Below are positions 35,069-43,610 of a DNA stretch of 64,000 bases, piece by piece (within the stretch, counting starts at the first letter, position 1; the number at the start of each line of letters is the position of its first letter). The translations under genes were made by a program, and so were the position numbers. The notes under the pieces were generated by a model, which was not told the DNA's origin, did no database searches, and saw only the letters and a program-made list of their open reading frames with translations. The stretch lies in assembly GCF_000422725.1 (NCBI RefSeq), contig NZ_KE383910.1, positions 62,001-126,000 of the forward strand, in the 5' to 3' direction. Source of the DNA: Flavobacterium subsaxonicum WB 4.1-42 = DSM 21790 (GTDB lineage Bacteria > Bacteroidota > Bacteroidia > Flavobacteriales > Flavobacteriaceae).

Positions 35069-35848
35069 ATGGCAGAAAAGAGGGTTTTATGGACGAAAGA
35101 AGAATTGATACTGGCTTTCAATCTCTATCTAAAAATAGAATTTGGTAAAACCCATGCCTCAAATCCCAGAATTATCGAATTAGGTAATCTAATGGGACGA
35201 ACACCTGCATCTATAGTTATGCGGTTAGGAAATTTTGCCAGTATTGATCCCTATCATCAGAACAGAGGTGTTGGCGGATTAAAGAACGGCACCAACCAAG
35301 TACAACCTATATGGGATGAATTTTTTACTAACCAGGAGGAACTGATTTTTAGAAGTGAGCAAATTTTGGCAGAAAGGCAGCACTTATCTATCGAAGATAA
35401 ATATGTTGATTTACTATCTGACCTGAAAGATGTAAAAGGAGAAACCAAATTGAGGCTGGTTAAGACAAGAGTAAACCAGTCTGTTTTCAGGCAAATTGTA
35501 TTGAATAATTATTCAAGTAAATGTGCCGTAACGGGCATAGATATTCCTGATCTATTATTTGCCAGCCATATACTTCCTTGGTCCAAACACGAAAAAGAAA
35601 GATTGAATCCAGAGAATGGAATTTGCTTATCGGCACTGTATGACAGAGCTTTCGATAAAGGATATATTGCTTTTGATAGGAATTATAAGGTGCTCCTATC
35701 ATCGTCTTTAAAAAACAAAAAAGACTCTGAATATTACGCACAACACTTTGCCCCGATTGCAGATAAATTAATAAGGCAGCCCGTTAAATATTATCCTAAC
35801 CAATTATTTTTAGAGCAACACAGGGATACAATTTTTGATAAAAAGTAA
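35069..35848 (+). CDS. HNH endonuclease
   Basis: This 259-residue protein has an N-terminal winged-helix-like region (WTKEELILAFNLY...RTPASIVMRLGNF, about 8-56) that probably binds DNA, a linker, and a C-terminal HNH domain (about 140-230). The catalytic core is ASHILPWSK (His167), RLNPENGICL (Asn180, Asn183) and YDRAFDKG. It is the PF13391-type HNH found in restriction-like enzymes. It sits between the zinc-ribbon gene (3-base gap) and a 102-residue gene (3-base gap) in an AT-rich block, as expected of a mobile defence or restriction cassette. No methyltransferase is present. Confidence 0.88.
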   Translation: MAEKRVLWTKEELILAFNLYLKIEFGKTHASNPRIIELGNLMGRTPASIVMRLGNFASIDPYHQNRGVGGLKNGTNQVQPIWDEFFTNQEELIFRSEQILAERQHLSIEDKYVDLLSDLKDVKGETKLRLVKTRVNQSVFRQIVLNNYSSKCAVTGIDIPDLLFASHILPWSKHEKERLNPENGICLSALYDRAFDKGYIAFDRNYKVLLSSSLKNKKDSEYYAQHFAPIADKLIRQPVKYYPNQLFLEQHRDTIFDKK

Positions 35849-35851
35849 AAT

Positions 35852-36160
35852 ATGAGTGGCAACATACAACTCAATTACCTTTACAGAGATGCCAGTAATT
35901 ACAAACAATATGGTAGTGTAGTTTTTAGTAATGATAGTAATATTGCTATTGATGTAATAAGCAATAGTATTACACGCAATTTGATAGATGGCGAATATTT
36001 TATAGCCGAAGAATGGAAGATGCCGACTTTATATTTTGAAGACAAAAATGAAGACGACCACCAATGGCATGAATTTGAAAGCTTGGAACTAACAAATACA
36101 GAAGTATGCTCATCTGATATTGATGTGCTGTTAAAAACAATTTTAGCAGTTAGGGTGTAA
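35852..36160 (+). CDS. Conserved hypothetical protein, third gene of the HNH cassette
   Basis: This 102-residue soluble, acidic protein has no signal or membrane segment. The N-terminal half (IQLNYLYRDASNYKQYGSVVF) and the DDHQWHEFESLELT stretch recur in small Bacteroidota proteins of unknown role, by my recollection. It begins 3 bases after the HNH stop, so it belongs to the same transcript. It could be an inhibitor or specificity partner of the nuclease, but nothing in the sequence proves this. Confidence 0.65.
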   Translation: MSGNIQLNYLYRDASNYKQYGSVVFSNDSNIAIDVISNSITRNLIDGEYFIAEEWKMPTLYFEDKNEDDHQWHEFESLELTNTEVCSSDIDVLLKTILAVRV

Positions 36161-36166
36161 AAACCC

Positions 36167-36406
36167 CTACTGCACGTCTATCCTCAGCTTGTTTTCGGTA
36201 AAGGCCTCGATGGCGGTAAGGTAATCTACCTCATCCCAGTTGGTGTCTTCGTGAATTGCTTCAAACTCCTTGGCCCAAATTATAAACTCGTTGATATCGT
36301 TGCGGGAATCGCCCGAAAAAAATCCTTTCTGGCCCGATAGGTATGCAATATCTGCAAGGGCTTCCAACAATTTGTTGTCTTCTATTGTGTAAGGTAAATC
36401 GTTCAT
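36167..36406 (-). CDS. Small acidic hypothetical protein
   Basis: Using ATG at 36406 gives 79 residues; the frame is open 15 codons further, to 36451, with a less likely start. The protein is acidic and helical (LLEALADIAYLSGQKGFFSGDSRNDINEFIIWAKEFE). I know no function. It is convergent with the HNH cassette, its stop lying only 6 bases from the end of the 102-residue gene. Confidence 0.6.
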   Translation of the reverse strand: MNDLPYTIEDNKLLEALADIAYLSGQKGFFSGDSRNDINEFIIWAKEFEAIHEDTNWDEVDYLTAIEAFTENKLRIDVQ

Positions 36407-36520
36407 AAGCAGTGATTTTAGATGATTGATTTTGAGCAGGCAAGTTTGCAAAAATTTTGTTAACGTAACATTTTTTCATCGTTAATTTATCAACTATTTT
36501 ATGCACGCAGAATTATCCTA

Positions 36521-36790
36521 CAGAGTAGAAATTACGAATTTTAAATTACGAATTACGAAAGCAAAATGTCAATGAACAAATAAGCAATTGGCAAATTGCA
36601 ATGAGCAATGAGCAATAGGCAATAGGCAAAAATTCAAATGATAAACGAGCAATAGGCAATAGGCAAATTTTAAAAGGCAAAAATTCAAATAACAAACAGG
36701 CAACCCAAAACTCTCAACACGCAACACGCAACCCGAAACTCAAATCTCCCAACAACCAACAACCAACAACTAATAACCAACAACCATTTC
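36521..36790. repeat. Low-complexity CAATAGGCAA / CAACCAACAA region
   Basis: Short degenerate direct repeats follow each other: attacgaatt, gcaataggcaataggcaa (several copies), ggcaaaaattcaaat (two copies) and aacaaccaacaaccaacaac. There is no open frame of interest. The rest of the gap to 37118 is plain AT-rich sequence before amt. Confidence 0.75.
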
Positions 36791-37088
36791 TCCCGATGCA
36801 AAATTACAACCATATATCCGGCGCAGTACTGAAGCGGTTACTTCAGTAAACTGTTTTTGGGTAATTTTTATAGGCAATTTTAGAAAGTGTAGTTCAGTAA
36901 CGTAACTCGAAGTCCGAAAGTGAAATATCACTGTTAAAATTGGCCCATTTTGCCTAAATTTGGGTACGTGCATTTTGGCAACCCAAAACCCGATTGTAAA
37001 AATTACATTAAATTATTACAAAGAAATATTTAACAGCCAACACCCCTATAATTTTAAGCCCACCTACACTCATTTAACATAATTTTTA

Positions 37089-37096
37089 TATTTTTG
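37089..37096 (+). promoter_or_regulatory. -7 box for the ammonium transporter gene
   Basis: TATTTTTG fits TAnnTTTG and lies 22 bases before the ATG. A second match, TAAATTTG, is at 36955-36962. Confidence 0.45.
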
Positions 37097-37118
37097 ACCC
37101 CATAAATTTAAGGGTATA

Positions 37119-38468
37119 ATGGAAAAGAAATTAGAAAAACGCTGGATTGCCGCATTTGCAATAACCGCAGCCGTTGCCATAACGGGTTTATTTTGGGATC
37201 ACTCCACCGTAAGTGCTCCAAACGACCAGTTTAACAGCACCGATGCTATTGTACCTGCCGATGTTGCCTGGCTGCTTACCGCATCGTGCCTTGTGCTCTT
37301 AATGACTCCCGGACTATCGTTTTTTTACGGTGGCATGGTGGGCCGCAAAAATGTTATAAGCACCATGCTTAAAAGTTTTATCTGCCTGGGTGTCATTAGT
37401 TTACTATGGGTTTCGGTTGGGTTTAGCCTTTCGTTTGGTACACCAATTGGTATTACTATAGACGGCGTTCATTACGGGCTTATTGGTAACCCTACCGATT
37501 TTGCTTTCTTTGATTTTGTAGACGAACATCCTCATTCTAAGATGGCTACCACGATTCCGTTCGTGCTGTTTGCCCTCTTCCAAATGAAGTTTGCCGTTAT
37601 AACCCCCGCCATTATTACGGGTGCCCTGGCCGAGCGTATCAGGTTCATTTCGTTCTTAATGTTCATCTGCCTGTTCTGTATCTTTATATATGCACCGCTT
37701 TGCCACATGGTTTGGCACCCTAACGGCTTGTTAGGCAGCTACTTTGGCGTTAAAGATTTTGCCGGGGGCACCGTGGTACACATGAGTGCCGGTTTTGCCG
37801 CCATTGCCGGTGTGCTGGTTATTGGCAAGCGTAAACACCTGGAATACATACCTACTAACATTCCGTTTGTGCTTTTGGGCACCGGTATGTTATGGTTTGG
37901 CTGGTTTGGTTTTAATGCAGGATCAGCGCTGGCGGCCAACCATACTGCGGCTATGGCCTTTGCTACCACTACAATAGCATCGGCGTCGGCCATGCTTACC
38001 TGGGTGTTTTTCGATAGGCTCAACGGCCGTAAGGTCTCAGCCTTAGGTGCTTGCATTGGCGCGGTAGTTGGCCTTGTTGCCATTACGCCTGCTGCTGGTT
38101 TTGTATCGATACCTAAAAGCATCTTCTTTGGTTTTATAGCTGCAATAGTGTCTAACTGCATGGTTAACTGGAAGAGCCTTAAGCGTTTTGATGATACCTT
38201 AGACGTTTTTGCCTGCCACGGTGTGGGTGGTATTATGGGTATGATACTGACCGCTATTTTTGCCGAGGGCGAAAACGCGAGCCTGCTTCACGGCGGCTGG
38301 CATATTTTTGGCCACCACATGATGGCGTTGCTGCTGGTTGCTGCCTTCTCGTTCTTTGGGGCTATGGCATTGTATAAGGTAACCAACTTCTTTATTCCGC
38401 TACGTGTATCGGAAGAAGCTGAAGAACAAGGCCTTGACCTTTCTCAGCACAACGAAATGCACGGATAG
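37119..38468 (+). CDS. amt: Ammonium transporter (Amt/MEP/Rh family)
   Basis: The protein has 449 residues. An N-terminal hydrophobic segment (about 11-30) is followed by eleven helices. The family stretches are clear: PGLSFFYGGMVGRKN, GTPIG, FALFQMKFAVITPAIITGALAERI, DFAGGTVVHMSAGFAAIAG and CHGVGGIMG. The twin pore histidines are in VVHMSAG and HIFGHHMM-type segments. It forms trimers in the inner membrane and moves NH3/NH4+. There is no glnK (PII) gene beside it, which is unusual because the two are normally neighbours. Confidence 0.95.
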   Translation: MEKKLEKRWIAAFAITAAVAITGLFWDHSTVSAPNDQFNSTDAIVPADVAWLLTASCLVLLMTPGLSFFYGGMVGRKNVISTMLKSFICLGVISLLWVSVGFSLSFGTPIGITIDGVHYGLIGNPTDFAFFDFVDEHPHSKMATTIPFVLFALFQMKFAVITPAIITGALAERIRFISFLMFICLFCIFIYAPLCHMVWHPNGLLGSYFGVKDFAGGTVVHMSAGFAAIAGVLVIGKRKHLEYIPTNIPFVLLGTGMLWFGWFGFNAGSALAANHTAAMAFATTTIASASAMLTWVFFDRLNGRKVSALGACIGAVVGLVAITPAAGFVSIPKSIFFGFIAAIVSNCMVNWKSLKRFDDTLDVFACHGVGGIMGMILTAIFAEGENASLLHGGWHIFGHHMMALLLVAAFSFFGAMALYKVTNFFIPLRVSEEAEEQGLDLSQHNEMHG

Positions 38469-38498
38469 TTTGCAGGTTTACAAATAGTTATATATACA

Positions 38499-38525
38499 GA
38501 AAGGCTGCCAATGGGCAGCCTTTCC
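38499..38525. terminator. Bidirectional terminator between amt and the metalloprotease gene
   Basis: GAAAGGCTGCC and GGCAGCCTTTC form an 11-bp stem with a 4-base loop between convergent genes. Confidence 0.85.
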
Positions 38526-38547
38526 TGATAAAAAAAACTCTGATGGA

Positions 38548-40374
38548 TTAGTTCTTTATCAGTTTTTGGGTTTCCATAGTACCATCGCTAAAAGTAACGG
38601 TAACTGTGTAATAGCCTTGTGTATAGTTATCTACATTAATATCTAAAGAAGTAGCAGCACTTTTGGCTGATTGCTTATTAAGCATAACCCTGCCCTCTAC
38701 CGATGTTACCACTACCAACGCTATAGTTTTAGACGATGTGATAGTAACCAGTTGCGATGCCGGGTTAGGCGACAGCTGGAATGTTTTGGCTGTATTTATG
38801 GCTAATACATCTGTTGCAGAAAATTCAGCGTTGCTATCATCACTACTCGTACGGTAAGTGTATAATACACAAGGGTTAATTTGTGCTAAAAAGGTACCGC
38901 CGTTGCCTGTAGCGCTAAATCCTTCTTTTAAAAGAATCTGGTTACCGTAATAGCCAACAATCAGGCCGCCGTTTACTACAGATGAAGCTGTTATACTGTT
39001 TTGTACCCTGTAGTCGTGGCTCTCAACAACCGGAATAAAAATGGTAAGCTCCTGAGTACAATTAGTGCACACCACTAAGCAGGCACCGTTATTTACATCG
39101 CTCCTTATCACGTTTCCGGGTTGCAGGCCAAAACCCTTGTAAAAATTAATACCCGCAGTGGTTAGGTGGCAGTAACTCATAATGGTTCCGCCGTCTGTAG
39201 GTATTGCCGGTACAGTACATCCACCCTCGGTATACCCTGAGCAGCCGTCAATAGCCGTATTGTTACCGTTCCATACACAGGCGTGAGTGTGCCTTGACCC
39301 AAACAAGTGCCCAAACTCGTGCGTAACAACATACACTGTCCAGCTGTATGTTGGCAGGGCATTAAGGTAAGAATATATCATAGAGGTTGCCAGGCTGTTA
39401 TCTATGTTAGAGTTGCATATACCATCAAAACCGGCTGCAATACCGCCACCAACATTTCTAAAGGTTAGTAGCTGAGAAAGGTTGCCACCAAGGGATGATG
39501 TGTTAGCCTGATACTGTGTAAGCAGGTTTACAGTAGAGGTAGCCGTATACGGGTCTGTAGAGGTCCAGATAGTTACACCCGATAGTGGTGTAAGTATGCC
39601 CTCGTTATAATATAGCGTTGCAGCCTGGTTATGTACCGTAGTTACATACGCCAACACCGCCGAGCTGCTACCCAGCTGCTGGTATATGTCGTACTCCGTT
39701 TCGTAAGACAGTTTAACACACTTACTTAGCAGGGTTTCCTCTGTAACTTCGGCATTTTTATTCTGCATACCATTATGGTTATGGCTTTCGCCTGCCGCGT
39801 CATCGGTACTACAGCTATATTGCAGGTGGCCCCTTAAATCGGTATCCGGATAAATTACATGCTCTGCCGATGTTTGCAGCTTACCCACAATAAAATTGCC
39901 CTGCTCGTTAGATATAAATCCCGAAACCTCTTTATCGCTGATAGTAATGGCCACCAGGCTATTTTCCTGACCGCGAATTACACCCCTGTAATAAACCTGC
40001 TTTAAATCTTGTATAGAAAGTTTATCGCTGCCTGTTGTGGTAACAACTGCATCTTCAAACGTAGATTCGGCATTTGCCAGGTCCAGCGTAACAGTAGTAC
40101 CCTTAAGTACAATTTCGAGGCTTAAAACAGGCAGGTTTGCAGCTACCAGGCTATTGGCCACATTGGCATCAATGGTATAAAACACCCCGTTTTTTGCAAT
40201 TTTTGTTGCATTAGGGTTAGTATACGCCCTGTCTTCGAGCAGCAGATTGGTTACCTGTTTTGCCTGCCCGTGAATTTCAAACTGTTTTTCTACAAGCTTA
40301 GATACATATTTTTGTGCAAATACGTTACTTGTAAAAAACAAAATTACCGCAGTATATAACAGTACGTTTTTCAT
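38548..40374 (-). CDS. Secreted zinc metalloprotease with type IX sorting domain
   Basis: This 608-residue protein has a signal peptide (ending VFAQ), a propeptide (about 20-215) and a metzincin-like catalytic domain whose motif HEFGHLFGSRH is at 352-362, followed by THACVWNG. The MSYCH Met-turn lies further on. A C-terminal T9SS type A sorting domain (about 530-608, FQLSPNPASQLVTITS) directs export across the outer membrane. Reprolysin/M12B-like peptidases of this kind degrade extracellular protein. A paralog begins at 62447. The repeat protein gene 40403-41590 lies 28 bases upstream on the same strand, so they may be co-expressed. Confidence 0.92.
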   Translation of the reverse strand: MKNVLLYTAVILFFTSNVFAQKYVSKLVEKQFEIHGQAKQVTNLLLEDRAYTNPNATKIAKNGVFYTIDANVANSLVAANLPVLSLEIVLKGTTVTLDLANAESTFEDAVVTTTGSDKLSIQDLKQVYYRGVIRGQENSLVAITISDKEVSGFISNEQGNFIVGKLQTSAEHVIYPDTDLRGHLQYSCSTDDAAGESHNHNGMQNKNAEVTEETLLSKCVKLSYETEYDIYQQLGSSSAVLAYVTTVHNQAATLYYNEGILTPLSGVTIWTSTDPYTATSTVNLLTQYQANTSSLGGNLSQLLTFRNVGGGIAAGFDGICNSNIDNSLATSMIYSYLNALPTYSWTVYVVTHEFGHLFGSRHTHACVWNGNNTAIDGCSGYTEGGCTVPAIPTDGGTIMSYCHLTTAGINFYKGFGLQPGNVIRSDVNNGACLVVCTNCTQELTIFIPVVESHDYRVQNSITASSVVNGGLIVGYYGNQILLKEGFSATGNGGTFLAQINPCVLYTYRTSSDDSNAEFSATDVLAINTAKTFQLSPNPASQLVTITSSKTIALVVVTSVEGRVMLNKQSAKSAATSLDINVDNYTQGYYTVTVTFSDGTMETQKLIKN

Positions 40375-40402
40375 AATTTTAAATTTAAGTTAAACGTAGT
40401 AG

Positions 40403-41590
40403 TTACTGTTTTTTACCTGCCAAAGCTTTAACTGCAGCTTTAAGTTCGTCAATTTCTTGTTGCTGTTGGGCTAATTGATTTTTTTGGGCTTCTAATTGCT
40501 TATCCTGTTGTATTGCATACAGCGTAAGTTCTTCAATTTTTTCCTGCTGAATGATAGCCATGCTGCCAACTTCCATACCATTATCTTCTACCTCTTTAGC
40601 CGATGGCACGTTAGGTAAATGGCCGTTTGCAATAATATATTTTTCTACCTCTGCCAATGGCTTTAATTTATAATCGTTGGCAAACACATAATCTGCCCAG
40701 GTAGTCTGAAGGTTAATTCTTACCTCTTCGGTTAATATACCTCCCTTAACGTACAATGAGTATTTACTAACAGATACACCGGCAGCGGTTACAGGAAACT
40801 TATCTGCTGCCGCAAAATTGTTAATGCCGCCAATACCTACTTTTTTAGTACTAAAATCGCCAAAAATAAGCGGTGTAGCGGTTTCATTATTAGCAATATA
40901 CAATTTGTTGTTGCTGGCTTCGTTTTTACCTGCACCGGTTCCTAAAAACACATTGTTACTTCCTACAGAGTTTTGCCCTGCCGTAAAACCTAAATACGTA
41001 TTACCCCAGCCCGTTGTATTCGCGTTTCCTGCGGCATGGCCAATGTATATATTACAGCCGCTTCCGCTAACATTACCTCCTCCGGCTGCAAAACCAATAA
41101 AGGTATTGTAAGAGCTGGTTACTGTATTAAAACCTGCATTAGAACCTAAAAATACGTTTGCGGTTGCCGTTGTAGCACTAAAACCTGCGCCGTAGCCCTG
41201 GTAAACGTTATCTGACCCAGTACTGTAAAAACCGGCATTAAAGCCCGCGTACACATTGTTATTACCGTCTTTATTGGTGTACCCGGCATTAGTGCCTAAA
41301 AACACATTTTGATAGCCCCCCAAATTATTGAAGCCCGAATTTCGGCCCACAAATACGTCGGCACTACCTGTACTGTTTGTTTTACCCGACTGGTGGCCCA
41401 CAAATACGTTGTAATTTGCTCCAGATACGCCTACCTTGCCCGCCTGGTAGCCAATGTGCACATTGTTGCCCGCAAGCTGTCCGGTTTCGGCACCATGGGT
41501 GGTTGTAGCTGTAGTAGCTGTTGTTTGAGCATGCATTTGCATAGCACCTGCAAGTAGTAAGCCTGCAACTAAAATTTGTTTTGTTTTCAT
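40403..41590 (-). CDS. Secreted repeat protein with NVFxGxxAG repeats and C-terminal coiled coil
   Basis: Using ATG at 41590 gives 395 residues with a clean signal peptide (ending MHAQ). The body (about 30-240) is about ten repeats of roughly 20 residues of the form NVFLGxNAGxxN, like the left-handed beta-roll heads of YadA-type adhesins and phage-fibre-like proteins. A central globular part (about 240-340, ending NGHLPNVPSAKEVEDNGMEVG) precedes a Gln/Glu-rich coiled coil (about 345-390). It is probably a trimeric surface or fibre-like protein; there is no membrane anchor domain and no sorting domain that I can see. Confidence 0.75.
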   Translation of the reverse strand: MKTKQILVAGLLLAGAMQMHAQTTATTATTTHGAETGQLAGNNVHIGYQAGKVGVSGANYNVFVGHQSGKTNSTGSADVFVGRNSGFNNLGGYQNVFLGTNAGYTNKDGNNNVYAGFNAGFYSTGSDNVYQGYGAGFSATTATANVFLGSNAGFNTVTSSYNTFIGFAAGGGNVSGSGCNIYIGHAAGNANTTGWGNTYLGFTAGQNSVGSNNVFLGTGAGKNEASNNKLYIANNETATPLIFGDFSTKKVGIGGINNFAAADKFPVTAAGVSVSKYSLYVKGGILTEEVRINLQTTWADYVFANDYKLKPLAEVEKYIIANGHLPNVPSAKEVEDNGMEVGSMAIIQQEKIEELTLYAIQQDKQLEAQKNQLAQQQQEIDELKAAVKALAGKKQ

Positions 41591-41702
41591 AAAAATATTG
41601 TTAGATGATTTAACAAATTTTATGAATATTATCCTGACCAACACTATGTTAAAAGGTTAAAGAAACGTTAAGTGCGGACTTCCCGTAACGGGATTATTTT
41701 CT

Positions 41703-41710
41703 TAAATTTG
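41703..41710 (+). promoter_or_regulatory. -7 box for the NTF2-like gene
   Basis: TAAATTTG matches TAnnTTTG, 19 bases before the ATG at 41730. Confidence 0.5.
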
Positions 41711-41729
41711 GCATAACAATTACTTAATC

Positions 41730-42245
41730 ATGAAAAAATTTACACTTTTTTGTTCGGCTGCATCGCTTGTAGTTACCCTGTTTGTACTGATACCGCGCGA
41801 TACAAACACGGCCGATGAAACCAAAGCCATCAACACCCTGTTAGACAACTGGCATTCTGCCGCTGCTAAGGCCGACTATAATGCTTATTTTGATAAGATT
41901 GCAACCGACGGCCATTACATTGGTACGGATGCCGCCGAAGTCTGGGATAAGAAAGCGTTCTCTACCTTTAGCAAGCCGTACTTTGATAAGGGCAAGGCAT
42001 GGGACTTTAAAGCCCTGGAACGCCATGTATACTTTAGTAAAGACGGTAAAACGGCATGGTTTGATGAGCTGCTGGACACCTGGATGAAGGCCTGCCGCGG
42101 CAGTGGCGTTTTAGAAAAAGAGGGTAACCAATGGAAAATTAAGCACTATGTGCTAAGCGTAACCATGCCTAACGAGGTAATTGATGAAATTATCCCGATA
42201 AAGGCGAAGTATGAAGATACTGTAATTGAGAAACTTAGAAAGTAG
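41730..42245 (+). CDS. NTF2-like/SnoaL-like domain protein (DUF4440 type)
   Basis: This 171-residue protein has an N-terminal hydrophobic stretch (about 6-21) that may be a signal anchor. The pattern INTLLDNWHSAAAKADYNAYFDKIATDGHYIGTDAAEVWDKKAF is the start of the NTF2-like cone fold. Trp, His and Asp line its pocket, and the fold ends with WKIKHYVLSVTMPN. Proteins of this kind act as ketosteroid-isomerase-like enzymes or ligand-binding proteins; the function of this one is unknown. It is convergent with tdh across a large inverted repeat. Confidence 0.82.
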   Translation: MKKFTLFCSAASLVVTLFVLIPRDTNTADETKAINTLLDNWHSAAAKADYNAYFDKIATDGHYIGTDAAEVWDKKAFSTFSKPYFDKGKAWDFKALERHVYFSKDGKTAWFDELLDTWMKACRGSGVLEKEGNQWKIKHYVLSVTMPNEVIDEIIPIKAKYEDTVIEKLRK

Positions 42246-42280
42246 TTTACAGTTTACAGTCGCAGAGCTGCAAGTGTTCA

Positions 42281-42339
42281 GTATTCAGTTTACAGTTTAC
42301 AGTGCTCAGGCTGAACACTGTAAACTGTAAACTGAATAC
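42281..42339. repeat. 24-bp perfect inverted repeat (possible bidirectional terminator)
   Basis: Bases 42281-42304 are the exact reverse complement of 42316-42339, with an 11-base loop. The arms are built of tttacagt and ttcagt units, as in the CAGT-rich runs at 6266 and 47655. It sits between convergent genes. Confidence 0.85.
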
Positions 42340-42352
42340 TGTAAACTAAAAA

Positions 42353-43288
42353 CTACTTCAAATGCTCCAGCATATCAGTAGTCATGGCGGTAAGGTCAAA
42401 ATCATGTTTCCAGCCCCAGTCTTCGCGGGCGCTGGTATCATCAATACTTTGTGGCCAGCTGTCGGCAATTTTCTGACGGAAGTCCGGCTCGTAATCTATC
42501 GTAAAATCAGGGATCTCTTTTTTAATGGCTTCAGCAATTTCGGTAGGTGTAAAATCCATAGCCGAAAGGTTGTAGGCAGACCGTATCTTAACATTCTCGG
42601 CAGGAGCCTGCATAATTTCTACCGTAGCGCGTATGGCATCGTCCATGTACATCATTGGCAGGCGGGTATCTTTACTTAAAAAGCAGGTATACTTGCCATC
42701 GCTTAAGGCTTTGTGATAAATATCAACCGCATAATCGGTCGTGCCACCACCCGGAGGCGTGCTCCAGCTAATTAGGCCCGGGTAACGGATGCTGCGCACA
42801 TCTACCCCATAAATGTTGTGGTAATATTCGCACCAGCGCTCACCGCTCTGTTTAGAAATACCGTATACCGTACTTGGCTCCATAACCGTAAACTGCGGTG
42901 TATTTTGCTTAGGCGTTGTAGGCCCAAAAACGGCTATACTGCTTGGCCAGAATATCTTTTTGATCTTGCCGGCCTTGGCTATGTTAAGTACGTGGAAAAG
43001 CGAATTCATATTCAAATCCCATGCAAAGGCAGGGTTTTTTTCGGCAGTGGCACTAAGCAGTGCCGCCATTAAGTACACATCTTCTACACCATGCTTTTCG
43101 ATAACATCTTCTACCTGGTTAAAATCGAGCGCATTTACCACTTCAAACGGGCCCGAAGCCACAAATGCAGGGTCGCCTTTACGCACGTCTGATGCTACGA
43201 CGGCATCGGTGCCATAAATGCTGCGCAGTTTTTTAGTCAGCTCGGTTCCTATTTGCCCGCAGGCACCTATAATGAGTATCTTAGCCAT
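42353..43288 (-). CDS. tdh: L-threonine 3-dehydrogenase, SDR (epimerase-like) type
   Basis: This 311-residue NAD-dependent enzyme oxidises L-threonine to 2-amino-3-ketobutyrate. It belongs to the short-chain, epimerase-like form known from Flavobacterium and not to the zinc-dependent form. The nucleotide motif GACGQIGTEL is at the N-terminus, and the catalytic Tyr and Lys are in VYGISKQSGE. The GLISWSTPPGGGTTDYAVDIYH loop is typical of this branch. Its own -7 box lies at 43312. No kbl (2-amino-3-ketobutyrate ligase) gene is adjacent. Confidence 0.92.
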   Translation of the reverse strand: MAKILIIGACGQIGTELTKKLRSIYGTDAVVASDVRKGDPAFVASGPFEVVNALDFNQVEDVIEKHGVEDVYLMAALLSATAEKNPAFAWDLNMNSLFHVLNIAKAGKIKKIFWPSSIAVFGPTTPKQNTPQFTVMEPSTVYGISKQSGERWCEYYHNIYGVDVRSIRYPGLISWSTPPGGGTTDYAVDIYHKALSDGKYTCFLSKDTRLPMMYMDDAIRATVEIMQAPAENVKIRSAYNLSAMDFTPTEIAEAIKKEIPDFTIDYEPDFRQKIADSWPQSIDDTSAREDWGWKHDFDLTAMTTDMLEHLK

Positions 43289-43311
43289 GTAGTTGTGTAA
43301 GTTTAGTTGTG

Positions 43312-43319
43312 CAAAGATA
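43312..43319 (-). promoter_or_regulatory. -7 box for tdh
   Basis: CAAAGATA reads TATCTTTG on the minus strand, 24 bases before the tdh ATG. Confidence 0.5.
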
Positions 43320-43423
43320 TGAGTTTACAATTATGAATTTGATTTTTATGAGGCGTGATTATAACATTATTTTAGAAGATTGTGATGCAAACTATAACAA
43401 TTGCGATAATGTGGTAAAGAACA

Positions 43424-43536
43424 GGAACGCGGATGACACGGATTGGGCGGATGACCGCTGATTTTTAATTGTGCTTAACTGATTCATAAATCTGTGAAAA
43501 TCCGCGTTTGCGAAGCATCAGTGTCATCCGCGTTCC
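43424..43536. repeat. Palindromic dispersed element with 16-bp terminal inverted repeats
   Basis: GGAACGCGGATGACAC (43424-43439) is the exact reverse complement of 43521-43536. Inside are cggatgaccgctgatttt and the roughly complementary aatctgtgaaaatccgcg. Partial copies are near 9614, 51460 and 52005-52055. No open frame is inside. The size and terminal repeats are like a small non-autonomous element, but no target duplication could be confirmed. Confidence 0.7.
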
Positions 43537-43610
43537 ATAAAATTCTTCTATAATCTTTTATTACAAACTTTGGCCTAACATTTGTAAATTTGCTATGCAA
43601 TTACAAAAAC

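Noticed and set aside
36770..36973. 67-residue minus frame in the gap before amt
   Set aside because: It begins near a likely promoter, has no motif and lies partly in low-complexity sequence.
42316..42339. Transposon end
   Set aside because: The inverted repeat has only an 11-base loop and sits between convergent genes; a hairpin terminator is simpler.
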